Shown here piece by piece: positions 26,544 through 40,223 of a stretch of DNA of 64,000 nucleotides (its first letter is position 1; each line of letters begins with the position of its first letter). Under the pieces are notes generated by a model. The model searched no databases, had not been told where the DNA came from, and worked only from the letters and a program-made list of their open reading frames with translations. The DNA comes from Notoacmeibacter marinus (GTDB taxonomy: Bacteria; Pseudomonadota; Alphaproteobacteria; Rhizobiales; Rhizobiaceae): contig NZ_NBYO01000001.1 in assembly GCF_002238045.1 (NCBI RefSeq), forward strand, positions 1,054,001-1,118,000, written 5' to 3'. A program made the position numbers and the translations under genes.

Positions 26544-26660
26544 ACGACCCGGCCGGAATCTTTTGCGCCAACCGTGTTCGCCGTCTCATTTTCGACCTGA
26601 AATTCCGGTTGTGGTATCAATCTGAATTGAAACGATTCGGGATGATGAGGGGATCACGAA

Positions 26661-26939
26661 TTGGACGACCGGACGCGGGGCAGCCGTCTGACACAACGGT
26701 TCGATAGTGAAGACACCATTCTCGATGCTTTGGAGACCTTGCATCGCGAAGGGGTGGCGATTTCGGAATTGGAAAATTGTCTGGTGAGAATCGGTCCGAC
26801 CGATCTGGACCTTCTTTCCGATGTTCTGGCGCGGTTGCGCCAGACAATGGCGGCAAACGACCAGGATGCGATGCAGTCGCCAGCCCAAGCCACCATGCCG
26901 TCATCGACACGAACCGGTCGGTTCGCGCCTTCGAGATAG
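26661..26939 (+). CDS. Small hypothetical protein, TTG start
   Basis: A 92-residue protein that I do not recognise. Residues 15-65 look helical and amphipathic (EDTILDALETLHREG, then LDLLSDVLARLRQTM) and the tail is polar and disordered. The start is a TTG with AGGGG about eight bases upstream; no ATG lies in frame nearby. A real gene is likely because of the ribosome site and helical regularity, but coding status is not secure. It faces a small membrane-protein gene across a 27-base gap. Confidence 0.5.
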   Translation: MDDRTRGSRLTQRFDSEDTILDALETLHREGVAISELENCLVRIGPTDLDLLSDVLARLRQTMAANDQDAMQSPAQATMPSSTRTGRFAPSR

Positions 26940-26966
26940 TTGCGCTGCGGTTATCCGTTCCGGGTT

Positions 26967-27371
26967 TTATCGGCTGTCCGCCGCCTGCCAGCGGCCTGCA
27001 TTGCGGCCGGCGATCAACCAGTAGGTGAGACCGCCAAGGGCTGCCGAAGCCGCCAATGGAGCAGCGTCGACGACGCCATCCGGGCCGAGGAATGCGCCGA
27101 CAATGCCGACGCCCATTCCAAGGCCGACATAGACGAGCCAGTTCCGCCAACTCTGCCATTCGGCAATCACGACGATCGGCAGCCATGCTTTGAGGGCGAA
27201 AGCGCCGAAGACCGGCAACATCGAAGCGAAGAAAACCAGCGCACTCAGCCCTTCGACCAGCCGGTCGCCCTCGCCGATAAAGGCGAACAGGACAGTGACG
27301 GCCGCCGTCGTGACGCCGACCGCCAGGCAATAGCCGATACCGATGGCAAAGAGGCGGAGCACGGCGCGCAT
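26967..27371 (-). CDS. Small four-helix membrane protein
   Basis: A 134-residue hydrophobic protein with four likely membrane helices (about residues 5-32, 40-66, 72-98 and 105-122). No catalytic or transport motif stands out. It follows rlmN by only six bases on the same strand and is probably co-transcribed with it. The function is unknown. Confidence 0.7.
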   Translation of the reverse strand: MRAVLRLFAIGIGYCLAVGVTTAAVTVLFAFIGEGDRLVEGLSALVFFASMLPVFGAFALKAWLPIVVIAEWQSWRNWLVYVGLGMGVGIVGAFLGPDGVVDAAPLAASAALGGLTYWLIAGRNAGRWQAADSR

Positions 27372-27377
27372 ATCGAT

Positions 27378-28625
27378 CTAATCCGCGCCGTGGCCGGCGA
27401 TCATCATCGTCTCCAGCTTCAGGCGTTCGGACTTGCGCATGCGCTCGCTTTCGCTCTTGAGCTGCCCACATGCGGCCAGAATGTCGCGGCCGCGCGGCGT
27501 GCGGATGGGCGAAGCATAGCCGGCGGCGTTCACGAAATCGGCGAAGGCCTCGATCTGCTCCCAGTCGGAGCATTCGTAATCGGTTCCGGGCCAGGGGTTG
27601 AACGGAATCAGATTGATCTTGGCGGGAATGCCCTTGAGCAGTTTCACCAGATCGCGCGCATCGGCCATGCGGTCATTGACGCCCTTGATCATCACATATT
27701 CGAAGGTGATGCGGCGTGCGTTCGACAGGCCGGGATAGGCGCGGCAGGCCTCCATCAGCTTTTCCAGCGGGTACTTCTTGTTGATCGGCACCAGCACGTC
27801 GCGCAATTCATCGTTGCAGGCGTGCAGGCTGATGGCGAGCATGACGCCGATTTCCTCGCCGGTGCGGTAAATCTCCGGCACCACGCCGGATGTCGACAGC
27901 GTGATCCGGCGCTTGCTGAGCGAAAGACCATCGCCGTCGGACGCAATGAGAAGCGCCTTCTTGACGGCCTCAAAATTGTAGAGCGGCTCGCCCATGCCCA
28001 TCATGACGATATTGGTGACCTTGCGCCCCTCGGCCGGAACGATCCCGCCGGCCGGCGTGTCACGGTCGGGAAAGTCGCCGAGCCGGTCGCGGGCAATCAG
28101 AAGCTGGGCAAGGATTTCCTCCGCGGTCAGGTTCCGTACGAGACGCTGCGTGCCGGTGTGGCAGAACGAGCAGGTGAGCGTGCAGCCGACCTGGGAGGAG
28201 ATGCAGAGCGTGCCGCGATCCTCCTCCGGAATATAGACGGTTTCGACCTCGACCGGGCGGCCGGCACCGCGCGGCGGAAAGCGGAACAGCCATTTGCGAG
28301 TGCCGTCCTCGGAAATGCGCTCTTCGACGATCTCCGGCCGGGCAATGGTGAAATGGCTGTCGAGCTTGACCCGCAGATCCTTGCCGACATTGGTCATATC
28401 CGCGAAATCGGAAACGCCGCGCACATAGAGCCAGTGCCAGAGCTGGCTGACACGCATCTTCTGCTGCCGTTCCGGCACGCCGATCTCGCCAAGCGCATCG
28501 GCCATCTCATCACGCGTCAACCCGATCAGAGCCGGCTTTTCCGCCATGTTTGCGGGCATGGGCGACACAGGCGGGGCGGAAAGTGCCTCGCTCTTCGGAT
28601 CGGTCAGATCGATGGAAACGGCCAT
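27378..28625 (-). CDS. rlmN: Dual-specificity 23S rRNA/tRNA methyltransferase RlmN
   Basis: A 415-residue radical-SAM enzyme that methylates C2 of A2503 in 23S rRNA and A37 in some tRNAs. The iron-sulfur CxxxCxxC motif is in [19 protein letters not shown], and the methyl-carrying cysteine is in the C-terminal [11 protein letters not shown]. Other family blocks are [26 protein letters not shown] and [12 protein letters not shown] start at the ATG at 28625; the open frame beyond lacks similarity. A four-helix membrane-protein gene follows closely, and an ialB-type gene lies 156 bases upstream. Confidence 0.95.
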   Translation of the reverse strand: MAVSIDLTDPKSEALSAPPVSPMPANMAEKPALIGLTRDEMADALGEIGVPERQQKMRVSQLWHWLYVRGVSDFADMTNVGKDLRVKLDSHFTIARPEIVEERISEDGTRKWLFRFPPRGAGRPVEVETVYIPEEDRGTLCISSQVGCTLTCSFCHTGTQRLVRNLTAEEILAQLLIARDRLGDFPDRDTPAGGIVPAEGRKVTNIVMMGMGEPLYNFEAVKKALLIASDGDGLSLSKRRITLSTSGVVPEIYRTGEEIGVMLAISLHACNDELRDVLVPINKKYPLEKLMEACRAYPGLSNARRITFEYVMIKGVNDRMADARDLVKLLKGIPAKINLIPFNPWPGTDYECSDWEQIEAFADFVNAAGYASPIRTPRGRDILAACGQLKSESERMRKSERLKLETMMIAGHGAD

Positions 28626-28781
28626 GAATGCGGTTCCGCTGGTTACAAGAAACAGGTTGCGTCCGGCAGAGCCGGTAACGTCGGTTTTAGGGGCCACACA
28701 TACGTTTCGCCCGCCCGAAGCGCAAGAAACGCTCCCGACGGGCTCATTCAACCGATGTCAAAGCCGTCTGGCTCTACGGCG

Positions 28782-29270
28782 TCAGCAGCCGGAGAAGCCG
28801 TCAATCGTGGCCGTTACGCCCGACAGCGAGAAGGTGTAGCTCGTATCGTTGCCGCGGCCGGACTGCGCCTTGACCGTCATGTTCGAGCCGGCCTTCATCG
28901 CCGCGACCAGGGCGTCGGACTTGCTGGAATCGGCAAGCCAAGCGCGGTTGCCTTCGGCGAACATGTCGAAGCTCTCATCGCCGACCGTGACCTTGACGGT
29001 GAACTTCTCGTTCATCGAATAGCCGGAAACGAATTGCGGAGAGACCTTCGCCTCATCCTTCATGACCATAAAGAAATTGTCGCCATGATTGAGGCTGGGC
29101 GGCTGCTTGCTTTTGGCCAGCGTGGCGGCGAAGCAGGTGCCGCCTTCCTGCGCCTTGTAGAGCGACCAGTCATTGTTGGCCTTGACGAGTTTGGCCTGGG
29201 CCATCGCCGGCCCGGCCATGATGCTGGCGATGAGAAAGGCGGCGATCGCTTTTCCTGTTAGGCTCGGCAT
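28782..29270 (-). CDS. Invasion-associated locus B (IalB) family periplasmic protein
   Basis: A 162-residue protein with a signal peptide (residues 1-24, ending AMAQA) and an IalB-type domain. The domain is seen as DWSLYKAQEGGTCFAAT and the terminal Cys (DGFSGC), which probably pairs with the Cys in GGTCFA. IalB was named in Bartonella for a role in erythrocyte invasion, but homologues are widespread in free-living Rhizobiales, where the role is unknown. A periplasmic location is expected. It is transcribed ahead of rlmN on the same strand. Confidence 0.8.
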   Translation of the reverse strand: MPSLTGKAIAAFLIASIMAGPAMAQAKLVKANNDWSLYKAQEGGTCFAATLAKSKQPPSLNHGDNFFMVMKDEAKVSPQFVSGYSMNEKFTVKVTVGDESFDMFAEGNRAWLADSSKSDALVAAMKAGSNMTVKAQSGRGNDTSYTFSLSGVTATIDGFSGC

Positions 29271-29533
29271 GGTCTACGAAACCCTTTCAATCTCTTGGAA
29301 GCCGGCCCGAATGGCGAGCCGTTCTGATTTGGGCCAGTGTCGAACCGTCACGGTTAAGGAAACGTGAAGGATTGGAATGGTGGCTGCCGCTCCCCGCCGG
29401 TTCGACCCCGCCCAGCGTTCGCTGTCACTGAAACGCGGCAAATTCGGCAATTCTTTGGCCTTTGGCGATAGATCGGTCGCCACCGGCGCAGTGGTTCGGA
29501 GCATACGGCGTGCCGGGCGGGAAATGAGAGCGG

Positions 29534-29938
29534 TCAGGCGCGGCCCGGCTCTGCCGTGCCAATATCGATCTCTTCTTCGGCCAGCGCCTTTCTTGCGGCG
29601 GCGTAGTGCGCGTCGGTCATATGGCTTCGAATGGTCGAGATCGCATACATCAGGACGGCCATATCGTCGGTGAAGCCGATGCCCAGAATAATGTCCGGCA
29701 ACAAATCGAACGGCAGGATGAAATAGGCGAGCGCAGCCAGAAGGATGCCCCTGGCGCGCACCGGAACGTTCGGGTCGAGCGCGCAATAATAGGCTGCCAC
29801 AAGATCTTCGATGAACGGAATACGGCGCGCAACGCGTTTGAGCTTGGTCCAGAAAGAGCGGCGGACATGGTCTTCGCGCTCGGCCCGCTTCTTGTCCGAA
29901 ACAGGCGCCAGAATGGTTTCGATCCGCGATTTCTCCAT
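29534..29938 (-). CDS. YkvA/DUF1232 membrane protein
   Basis: A 134-residue protein with the DUF1232 core: a hydrophobic helix, then YFILPFDLLPDIILGIGFTDD, of which YFILPFDLLPD and GFTDD are the signature pieces. The N-terminal 50 residues are basic and polar. The family is found in many bacteria and plants, with one or two membrane segments and no firm function. The gene stands alone. The 263 bases between it and the ialB-type gene hold no gene I can support. Confidence 0.85.
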   Translation of the reverse strand: MEKSRIETILAPVSDKKRAEREDHVRRSFWTKLKRVARRIPFIEDLVAAYYCALDPNVPVRARGILLAALAYFILPFDLLPDIILGIGFTDDMAVLMYAISTIRSHMTDAHYAAARKALAEEEIDIGTAEPGRA

Positions 29939-30027
29939 AGCCAGTGCTCCCGGACACTCTTTCCAGCCGTCGTGGCGATAGCCGACAAATGGGCATCTGG
30001 AACGCCTGGCGCAATATTAAACCATGT

Positions 30028-30330
30028 TTACGGGCCTTTGGGAGCGTGGTTCTCCATGGCTCGCGCCAGTTCGATATCGCGCTCGGTGACGCCGCCGGCA
30101 TCGTGCGTGGCAAGCTCCACCTCGACCCGGTTGTAGCTGTTCGACCAGTCAGGATGATGGTTCATCCGCTCCGCATCCTCGGCTACCGCATTCATGAAAG
30201 CCATCGCCGCGCGGAAGTCGGTGAATTTGAAACTTTTGCGGATGGCCCTGCTCGATGGCGCCGCTTCCCAGTCGGGCAACCAGTCGCGAAGCGCTTTTTG
30301 CAGATCGTCGCCGGTCATGATGTTCGCCAT
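30028..30330 (-). CDS. phhB: Pterin-4a-carbinolamine dehydratase
   Basis: A 100-residue enzyme that recycles 4a-hydroxytetrahydrobiopterin, normally for phenylalanine hydroxylase. The active-site signature is complete: MNHHPDWSNSYNRVEVELAT with the two His, followed by HDAGGVTERD. I start at the ATG at 30330, which has GGAG at seven bases; the ATG six bases earlier is too close to that site, and the open frame to 30486 lacks similarity. No phenylalanine hydroxylase gene lies in the window, so it may serve another pterin enzyme. Confidence 0.92.
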   Translation of the reverse strand: MANIMTGDDLQKALRDWLPDWEAAPSSRAIRKSFKFTDFRAAMAFMNAVAEDAERMNHHPDWSNSYNRVEVELATHDAGGVTERDIELARAMENHAPKGP

Positions 30331-30582
30331 CGCCATGCTCCATATGTTTATCGTAGAAGGCGTCAAAGGTTCGATCGCTCCAGCCGAAAATTGAAAGCAA
30401 CGGACGATCCGCAGATTGTCTACAGGCAGAAAGATCGGCCGGCTCGGCCCGGCATGAGATGTTGGACTTATACGCGGTTTATCCACGTTCGAACATGCGT
30501 CAGCGTTCCGTTAAATTGCTATCTACCGGTGGATGTGGTTGCCTGCCGGCCAAACTGCATTTGGTAGTGGCGGGAGATTGGC

Positions 30583-32277
<1,695 letters not shown>

Positions 32278-32287
32278 CAACATGCAT

Positions 32288-32312
32288 TGACGGTCCGCCT
32301 GGCGGACCGTCA
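32288..32312. terminator. Hairpin between the BCCT and thpR genes
   Basis: A perfect 11-bp inverted repeat (TGACGGTCCGC / GCGGACCGTCA) with a three-base spacer lies between two convergent genes. It follows the BCCT gene by 10 bases. There is no run of T on either strand, so it is at best a weak or Rho-assisted terminator or an RNA-stabilising stem. Confidence 0.5.
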
Positions 32313-32334
32313 TCTTCACGTTTCCGCGAACCGG

Positions 32335-32922
32335 TCAGACGGTATAGGCGTCCGCATAAGACTGGGACTGCCTTGCCCTTCCGGGTTCGGCCTTGAGCGC
32401 CCAGCTTTCCTCGACGACATAGGGCCCACCGCCCACACTGTCGCGCGAACTCATCAGCACGAAGCGCGAAACGGGGAAGGGCAGGGTCCGAAAGCCGCCT
32501 CGTCCGGAGAGCCAGCGGGCGACTTCGCGGCTATCGGGATTGCGCAGCCGGGCGAGTGTCACATGCGGGGTGAATTTCCGTTTGTCCGACGGTAGGCCAA
32601 GGCGCTTGGCGCGGCGGTCGATATCGGCAGCCAGTTCACTCAGCGGTACCGACGGCCAGACGCCGGCATAGATGGAATGCGGCTTCTTGCTGCCGAAGGC
32701 GTGAATGCCATCCAGTTCGATATCGAAGGCCGGCCGGCGTATCTGGTCCAGCGTCTCGACGATCTGATCGGCGACATGGCCTTCGACATCGCCGAAAAAG
32801 CGCAGCGTGATGTGGTAATTTTCGGGATCGATCCAGCAGGCGCCGTGCAGGCCGCCCTGAACAAGGGTGAGATTGCGCGCCGCGTCCTGCGGCACTTCGA
32901 GGGCGGCGAACAGGCGCGGCAT
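32335..32922 (-). CDS. thpR: RNA 2',3'-cyclic phosphodiesterase
   Basis: A 195-residue 2H phosphoesterase (LigT/ThpR family). The two catalytic His-x-Thr motifs are visible as YHITLRFFGDV near residue 40 and FTPHVTLARL near residue 120, spaced as expected. The family opens 2',3'-cyclic phosphates or joins tRNA half-molecules in vitro. I start at the ATG at 32922 (MPRLFAALEVP) rather than six codons earlier. It precedes no obvious operon partner; the esterase gene upstream is on the same strand, 104 bases away. Confidence 0.88.
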   Translation of the reverse strand: MPRLFAALEVPQDAARNLTLVQGGLHGACWIDPENYHITLRFFGDVEGHVADQIVETLDQIRRPAFDIELDGIHAFGSKKPHSIYAGVWPSVPLSELAADIDRRAKRLGLPSDKRKFTPHVTLARLRNPDSREVARWLSGRGGFRTLPFPVSRFVLMSSRDSVGGGPYVVEESWALKAEPGRARQSQSYADAYTV

Positions 32923-33026
32923 GGCAGTCTCCCAAATCACCTCGGGTGCGTCAGCCGACCATCATTTTTCCGGCGCGGCAAGCCGGCGGAATGTTTTTCC
33001 CCGGCCTGTTGCGAATGGCCAAGCGG

Positions 33027-33701
33027 CTAACCCGGCAGGTCCTGCTGCCGTTCCAGCGCCTTCACCACGACCGGCAAAGCGTTGTTCACCATGGCTTTGA
33101 CGCCTTTCGGATTGGGATGCATCCCATCGTCAAGAAGCATGGACCGGTTTGCGGCCACCCCATCCAGGAAGAACGGAACGAGCGGCACATCGTGCTTTTT
33201 GGCGAGTTCCGGATAGATCGAATCAAAGGAAGACACGTAATTGTCTCCGAGCTGCGGCGCGGCCTTCATGCCGAACAGAATGGCGGCAATGCCGCGTTCC
33301 GACAGGCGGGTCAGCATCGCATCAAGATTGGCGCGCGTCGCATCCGGCGGCTGGCCGCGCAGCATGTCATTGGCCCCCAGTTCCAGCAGAACCAGATCGG
33401 CATCGTCCGGCACGCTCCAGTCGATGCGCGCCTTGCCGCCGCTGGTCGTATCGCCGGATACCGCGCCGTTGATCACCTCGACCTGGAGGCCCCGCTCGCG
33501 CAGCGCAGCCTGCATCTGAGGGACGAACCCTTCCTGCGGGCCGAGCTGGTAGCCGGCCATCAGACTGTCGCCGAACGCGACGATCTTGAACGACTTGGCG
33601 GCAGCGGGGTGGGACATGGCAAGCACGCCCAGGAAAACAAAAATGGCGAAAACAACCGGCAGACTGGCCCGATTCGGTATCCATGCTGGTTTGAAGCCCA
33701 T
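33027..33701 (-). CDS. tesA: SGNH-hydrolase arylesterase/lysophospholipase, TesA type
   Basis: A 224-residue secreted SGNH/GDSL hydrolase of the TesA group (acyl-CoA thioesterase I, protease I, lysophospholipase L1). The N-terminus has a signal sequence ending AAAKS near residue 36. Block I is IVAFGDSLMAGY (Ser), block III is ELGANDMLRG, and block V is LDDGMHPN (Asp and His). It is divergent from ybbA-ybbP, an arrangement conserved across many proteobacteria, which suggests a shared envelope-lipid role. Periplasmic location expected. Confidence 0.9.
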   Translation of the reverse strand: MGFKPAWIPNRASLPVVFAIFVFLGVLAMSHPAAAKSFKIVAFGDSLMAGYQLGPQEGFVPQMQAALRERGLQVEVINGAVSGDTTSGGKARIDWSVPDDADLVLLELGANDMLRGQPPDATRANLDAMLTRLSERGIAAILFGMKAAPQLGDNYVSSFDSIYPELAKKHDVPLVPFFLDGVAANRSMLLDDGMHPNPKGVKAMVNNALPVVVKALERQQDLPG

Positions 33702-33772
33702 CGATGCGATCCCATATGCGAAACGCGCAGCGGCGTTTTGCCGTTCACGTATTATCCGACTCCATATAGGAC

Positions 33773-34534
33773 ATGCATCCCGTGAGCCCCAGCCCCGCCG
33801 AACCTGTCGTTCTTTCCCAGGCCCAAACGCCGGAGGAGACAGCGCCGGCGGTCATCTTTTCAGATGTCAGCCTGACACTCGGTCGTGACGCCGCGGCGGT
33901 TTCAGTGTTGAAAGACATCGATCTGACCATTCCCGCCGGCCAGTCGGTCGGGATCGTCGGGCCGTCTGGGTCGGGCAAGACGACGCTCCTAATGGTGATG
34001 AGCGGGCTGGAACGGGTGGATCGCGGCCGGGTTCACATTGCCGGCACGGACATCACCGATCTGTCCGAAGACGAGATGGCCAGGTTTCGCGGCCGTCATA
34101 TCGGTATCGTCTTTCAGAACTTTCATCTGGTGCCCAATATGACGGCGCTCGAAAACGTCGCCGTGCCTCTGGAACTGGCGGGCCGGGCCGATGCGTTCGA
34201 CGTGGCGCGGCGCGAACTCGATGCTGTGGGTCTTGCCGATCGCGTGACGCACCGTCCGAGCCAGCTTTCCGGCGGCGAACAGCAACGTGTCGCCATTGCC
34301 CGGGCGCTTGCTCCGACGCCAAGCCTTCTGATCGCCGATGAGCCGACCGGCAATCTCGATCAGGAAACGGGCCGGCAGATCGCCGACCTTCTCTTCCGGC
34401 GGGCCGATGAGGCCGGCACCACACTGGTTCTCGTTACCCATGACCCGACGCTGGCCGGACGTTGCGTCCGTTCGGTCGCCATGCGTTCGGGCCATCTGCA
34501 GGACGGTGTCGCCGCCGACCGTGGCGCGGCATGA
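33773..34534 (+). CDS. ybbA: ABC transporter ATPase YbbA (LolD-like)
   Basis: A 253-residue ABC ATPase of the MacB/LolD group. Walker A is [12 protein letters not shown], the signature is [15 protein letters not shown], and Walker B is [12 protein letters not shown]. The N-terminal 25 residues are a low-complexity extension. Its stop overlaps the start of the permease gene (ATGA), so the two are made together. Such type VII ABC systems act as mechanotransmitters or extract lipids or lipoproteins rather than pump across the membrane. The TesA-type hydrolase is divergent, 71 bases away. Confidence 0.92.
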   Translation: MHPVSPSPAEPVVLSQAQTPEETAPAVIFSDVSLTLGRDAAAVSVLKDIDLTIPAGQSVGIVGPSGSGKTTLLMVMSGLERVDRGRVHIAGTDITDLSEDEMARFRGRHIGIVFQNFHLVPNMTALENVAVPLELAGRADAFDVARRELDAVGLADRVTHRPSQLSGGEQQRVAIARALAPTPSLLIADEPTGNLDQETGRQIADLLFRRADEAGTTLVLVTHDPTLAGRCVRSVAMRSGHLQDGVAADRGAA

Positions 34535-37095
34535 ACGCGACCGCGCAGAATTTACGGCTGGCCTGCCGCTTCGCCCTGCGCGAATTGCGGGGCGGGCTTT
34601 CCGGCTTCGTCATCTTCGTTTCCTGCATTGCGCTCGGCACCGCCGCCATTGGTGGGGTGAACGCGCTGTCTGCGGCCATTCAGGACGCGCTGTCATCGGA
34701 AGGCCGAACGCTGCTCGGCGGCGATCTGCGCTTTGAGATCGACCAGCGCGAAGCGCGCGAAGAACAGCGGGCCTTTCTTGCGCAGCAGGGCGAACTGTCC
34801 GAGACAATCGTCCTGCGCTCCATGGCGCGCCTGCCGGACGGTTCCGATCAGACGCTGGTCGAGGTCAAGGCCGTGGATGACAACTGGCCGCTGGTCGGGA
34901 CGGTGGAGGTCGAAGCCGAGGAAACGCCTTTGCCGGCCCTTCTGGCAGAGGATGACGGTGTTCATGGCGCTCTCGTGCCCGACCTCCTTTTACAGCGTCT
35001 GGATGTGGCGGTCGGCGATACGATCGCGCTCGGCAATGCGCGCTTTCGGATCGCAGGCGAACTTCTAACCGAACCGGATGCCGCTTCGGAAGGTTTCGCT
35101 TTCGCGCCGCGCTTCCTGACTTCGCTCGACGGGCTGCGGTCCGCCGGCCTGCTCCGACCAGGCGCGCTGAGCGAATGGCAATACCGCCTCAAGCTGCCGG
35201 GCGATCCGTCCGACCGGGCGGTGGCCACGGTCCGCGAGAGCGTCGAAACGGCTTTTCCCGAAGCCGGCTGGTCGATCCGCGACCGCAATCGCGCGGCGCC
35301 CGGCCTTGCCCGCAATATCGACCGGTTCAGTCAGTTTCTCACACTCGTCGGCCTGACCGCGCTCGTCGTCGGCGGGGTCGGCGTCGCCAATGCCGTGCGC
35401 TCCCATGTGAGCGGTCGGCGCGAGGTGATCGCGACCTTGCGCAGTCTCGGTGCGTCGGGGGCCCTCGTATTCCAGGTCTATCTCATCCAGATCCTGATCA
35501 TCGCCGCGCTCGGCATCGTGATCGGCTGCGCCATCGCCGCCTTCGTGCCCCCCTTTGCCGGTTTCTTTCTTCAGGGCCTTTTGCCGGTGTCCGTGTCGGG
35601 CACGGTGCAATGGGCGCCGCTTCTTACGGCGGCCCTTTGCGGCCTACTCGTCACGCTGGTCTTTGCCATTCCAGCGCTCGGACTTGCGGCGCGCATCCGC
35701 CCCGCCGAACTCTTCCGCGATGCGGCCAGCGGCGCGCTGACCGGACAGGCGGAACGGCGCTACCTCATCGCTGCCGCCATCGCAGCAGGGCTACTGGCGG
35801 GCCTGGCACTACTCATCGCCGGCAACCGAACGGTGGCGCTCACCTTCATGGGCGGGGTTCTCTTCGCCTTTCTGGTCCTGCGCATCGTGGGCTTTGGTCT
35901 CCAGGCGCTGGCGCGGCGTGCGCCGGCTGTCCGTTCCACGCCGCTGCGCCTTGCCATCGGCAATATTCACCGGCCCGGTGCGCTGACGCCATCGGTGGTG
36001 CTGGCGCTCGGCCTGGGGCTGACGTTGCTGGTGGCTATCGGCTCGATCGACACCAATCTGCGTAAGCAGATTTCCGGCTCGCTCCCTGAGATCGCGCCGA
36101 ACTTCTTCTTTCTCGACATTCAGAGCGACCAGATCGAAACTTTCCGCGCTATCGCGGCGCAGACCGCTCCGAACGGCGAACTGGACGCCGTGCCCATGTT
36201 GCGCGGCCGCATTCAGGCAATCAACGGGATCGATGCGCAGGAATGGGCCGAAACGCGGGCCAATGGCGGCGAATGGGTTCTTCGCGGCGATCGGGGGCTC
36301 ACCTATTCACCCGGCCTGCCCGACAATTCGAGCCTTGTGGACGGCGAATGGTGGTCGGAGGATTACGATGGCGCGCCACTGGTGAGTTTTGCCGAAGAAG
36401 AGGCGCTCGAACTCGGCCTGTCCATTGGCGACAAGGTCACCGTCAATGTGCTTGGCCGCGAAATTACGGCGGCCATCGCCAATCTTCGACGGGTCGAATG
36501 GGAGAGCCTGTCGATCAATTTCGTCATGGTGTTTTCGCCCAACAGCTTTGCCGGCGCCCCGCATAGCTGGCTGGCAACGCTGACCGACCCTTCGGCGACG
36601 GGGGACGATGAGGCAACCATTCTCCGCGCGGTGACCAATACGCTGCCGACGGTGACCACCATCGCCGTCAAGGACGCCATCTCCATCGTCGACCGGATTG
36701 TCGGCCAGCTCGCTGCCGCCATCCGCGCTGCGGCGGCTGTCGCCCTGGTCGCTTCGGTTCTCGTGCTCGCCGGGGCGCTGGCGGCCGGGCAGGCGGCACG
36801 GCGCCGCGATGCGACGGTCCTCAAAATGCTGGGCGCGACCCGCAACACGCTGATCGCCGCCTTCGCATCGGAATATGCGCTGATCGGCCTTGCGACGGCA
36901 CTTTTCGCGCTGGCCGCTGGCGGCGCGGCGGCAGCCTACGTGATTTCGGGGTTGATGGATTTGCCGTTCACCTTCGATCCGGTGCTCGCGCTCACCATCA
37001 TCGGAGCGGCGCTCGTTCTGACGGTCGGTTTCGGGCTTCTGGGCACATGGCGCATTCTGGGCGAAAAGGCCGCGCCGGTGTTGCGCAATTTGTAA
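34531..37095 (+). CDS. ybbP: FtsX-like ABC permease YbbP
   Basis: An 854-residue inner-membrane protein with two FtsX-type permease modules and large periplasmic segments, matching YbbP. A first helix lies near residues 25-45, a cluster of helices occupies about 265-465, and the last FtsX module ends with helices from about 730 to the C-terminus. The ATPase partner gene overlaps its start codon by four bases. I use the ATG at 34531 because of this coupling. With TesA it probably handles hydrophobic envelope compounds; the substrate is unproven. Confidence 0.9.
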   Translation: MNATAQNLRLACRFALRELRGGLSGFVIFVSCIALGTAAIGGVNALSAAIQDALSSEGRTLLGGDLRFEIDQREAREEQRAFLAQQGELSETIVLRSMARLPDGSDQTLVEVKAVDDNWPLVGTVEVEAEETPLPALLAEDDGVHGALVPDLLLQRLDVAVGDTIALGNARFRIAGELLTEPDAASEGFAFAPRFLTSLDGLRSAGLLRPGALSEWQYRLKLPGDPSDRAVATVRESVETAFPEAGWSIRDRNRAAPGLARNIDRFSQFLTLVGLTALVVGGVGVANAVRSHVSGRREVIATLRSLGASGALVFQVYLIQILIIAALGIVIGCAIAAFVPPFAGFFLQGLLPVSVSGTVQWAPLLTAALCGLLVTLVFAIPALGLAARIRPAELFRDAASGALTGQAERRYLIAAAIAAGLLAGLALLIAGNRTVALTFMGGVLFAFLVLRIVGFGLQALARRAPAVRSTPLRLAIGNIHRPGALTPSVVLALGLGLTLLVAIGSIDTNLRKQISGSLPEIAPNFFFLDIQSDQIETFRAIAAQTAPNGELDAVPMLRGRIQAINGIDAQEWAETRANGGEWVLRGDRGLTYSPGLPDNSSLVDGEWWSEDYDGAPLVSFAEEEALELGLSIGDKVTVNVLGREITAAIANLRRVEWESLSINFVMVFSPNSFAGAPHSWLATLTDPSATGDDEATILRAVTNTLPTVTTIAVKDAISIVDRIVGQLAAAIRAAAAVALVASVLVLAGALAAGQAARRRDATVLKMLGATRNTLIAAFASEYALIGLATALFALAAGGAAAAYVISGLMDLPFTFDPVLALTIIGAALVLTVGFGLLGTWRILGEKAAPVLRNL

Positions 37096-37144
37096 GAGGG
37101 ATATTGCCGGCGTCGGGGACACTTCATCAAGTGCACCAAAAAGA

Positions 37145-37176
37145 AAAGGGCCGGCGGATCGCTCCGCCGGCCCTTT
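37145..37176 (-). terminator. acnA: Terminator of acnA
   Basis: A perfect 14-bp stem (37145-37158 with 37163-37176) and a 4-base loop lie between the convergent ybbP and acnA genes. On the minus strand the stem is followed by a run ending TTTTCTT, so it ends acnA transcripts. On the plus strand the T-run is only three bases, but it may also stop ybbP read-through. Confidence 0.85.
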
Positions 37177-37196
37177 CTCGATGCTTGTGCGATGGC

Positions 37197-39905
<2,709 letters not shown>

Positions 39906-40223
39906 AGAACCTCACTCACTTTTGCGGAGCCAGAAAAGGGCAGAGTGTCGCGGCGCCAGATGCAAAAACTGGCACGGACATGCGGGTGCGGCCATTTCCG
40001 CCTGGTGTCCCTTACCGAAAGGCCCGACAGAGCGGGCGTCGTCCGGTTCGGCTCCAAAAAAGTTTCCACGCCGGCCGCTGGCATGGTTGCCGGGTTTATA
40101 TGGACTTCGCTAGAAGGATTCCAGACTGGAAGCGTGGTTTTTCGCCCGTTCGATGCACGACTATGGGTCAACACAGGATCGGGCGCCCCTCGGCCAAGGG
40201 TTCCCGGAGCCAGGATTTAAGCA
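39906..40223. other. Divergent acnA/ccmA intergenic region without a gene
   Basis: These 318 bases separate the divergent acnA and ccmA genes and must hold both promoters. A TATAAA on the minus strand (40100-40095) could be an acnA -10 box, but no convincing -35 box stands 16-18 bases away. A run of six A near 40056-40061 and GGAG before ccmA are the only other signals. I see no RNA gene or reading frame I would defend. Confidence 0.5.

Noticed and set aside
29377-29673. Plus-strand frame between the ialB-type and YkvA genes
   Set aside because: Most of it overlaps the YkvA gene on the other strand, and the product is Arg-rich without a ribosome site or family.
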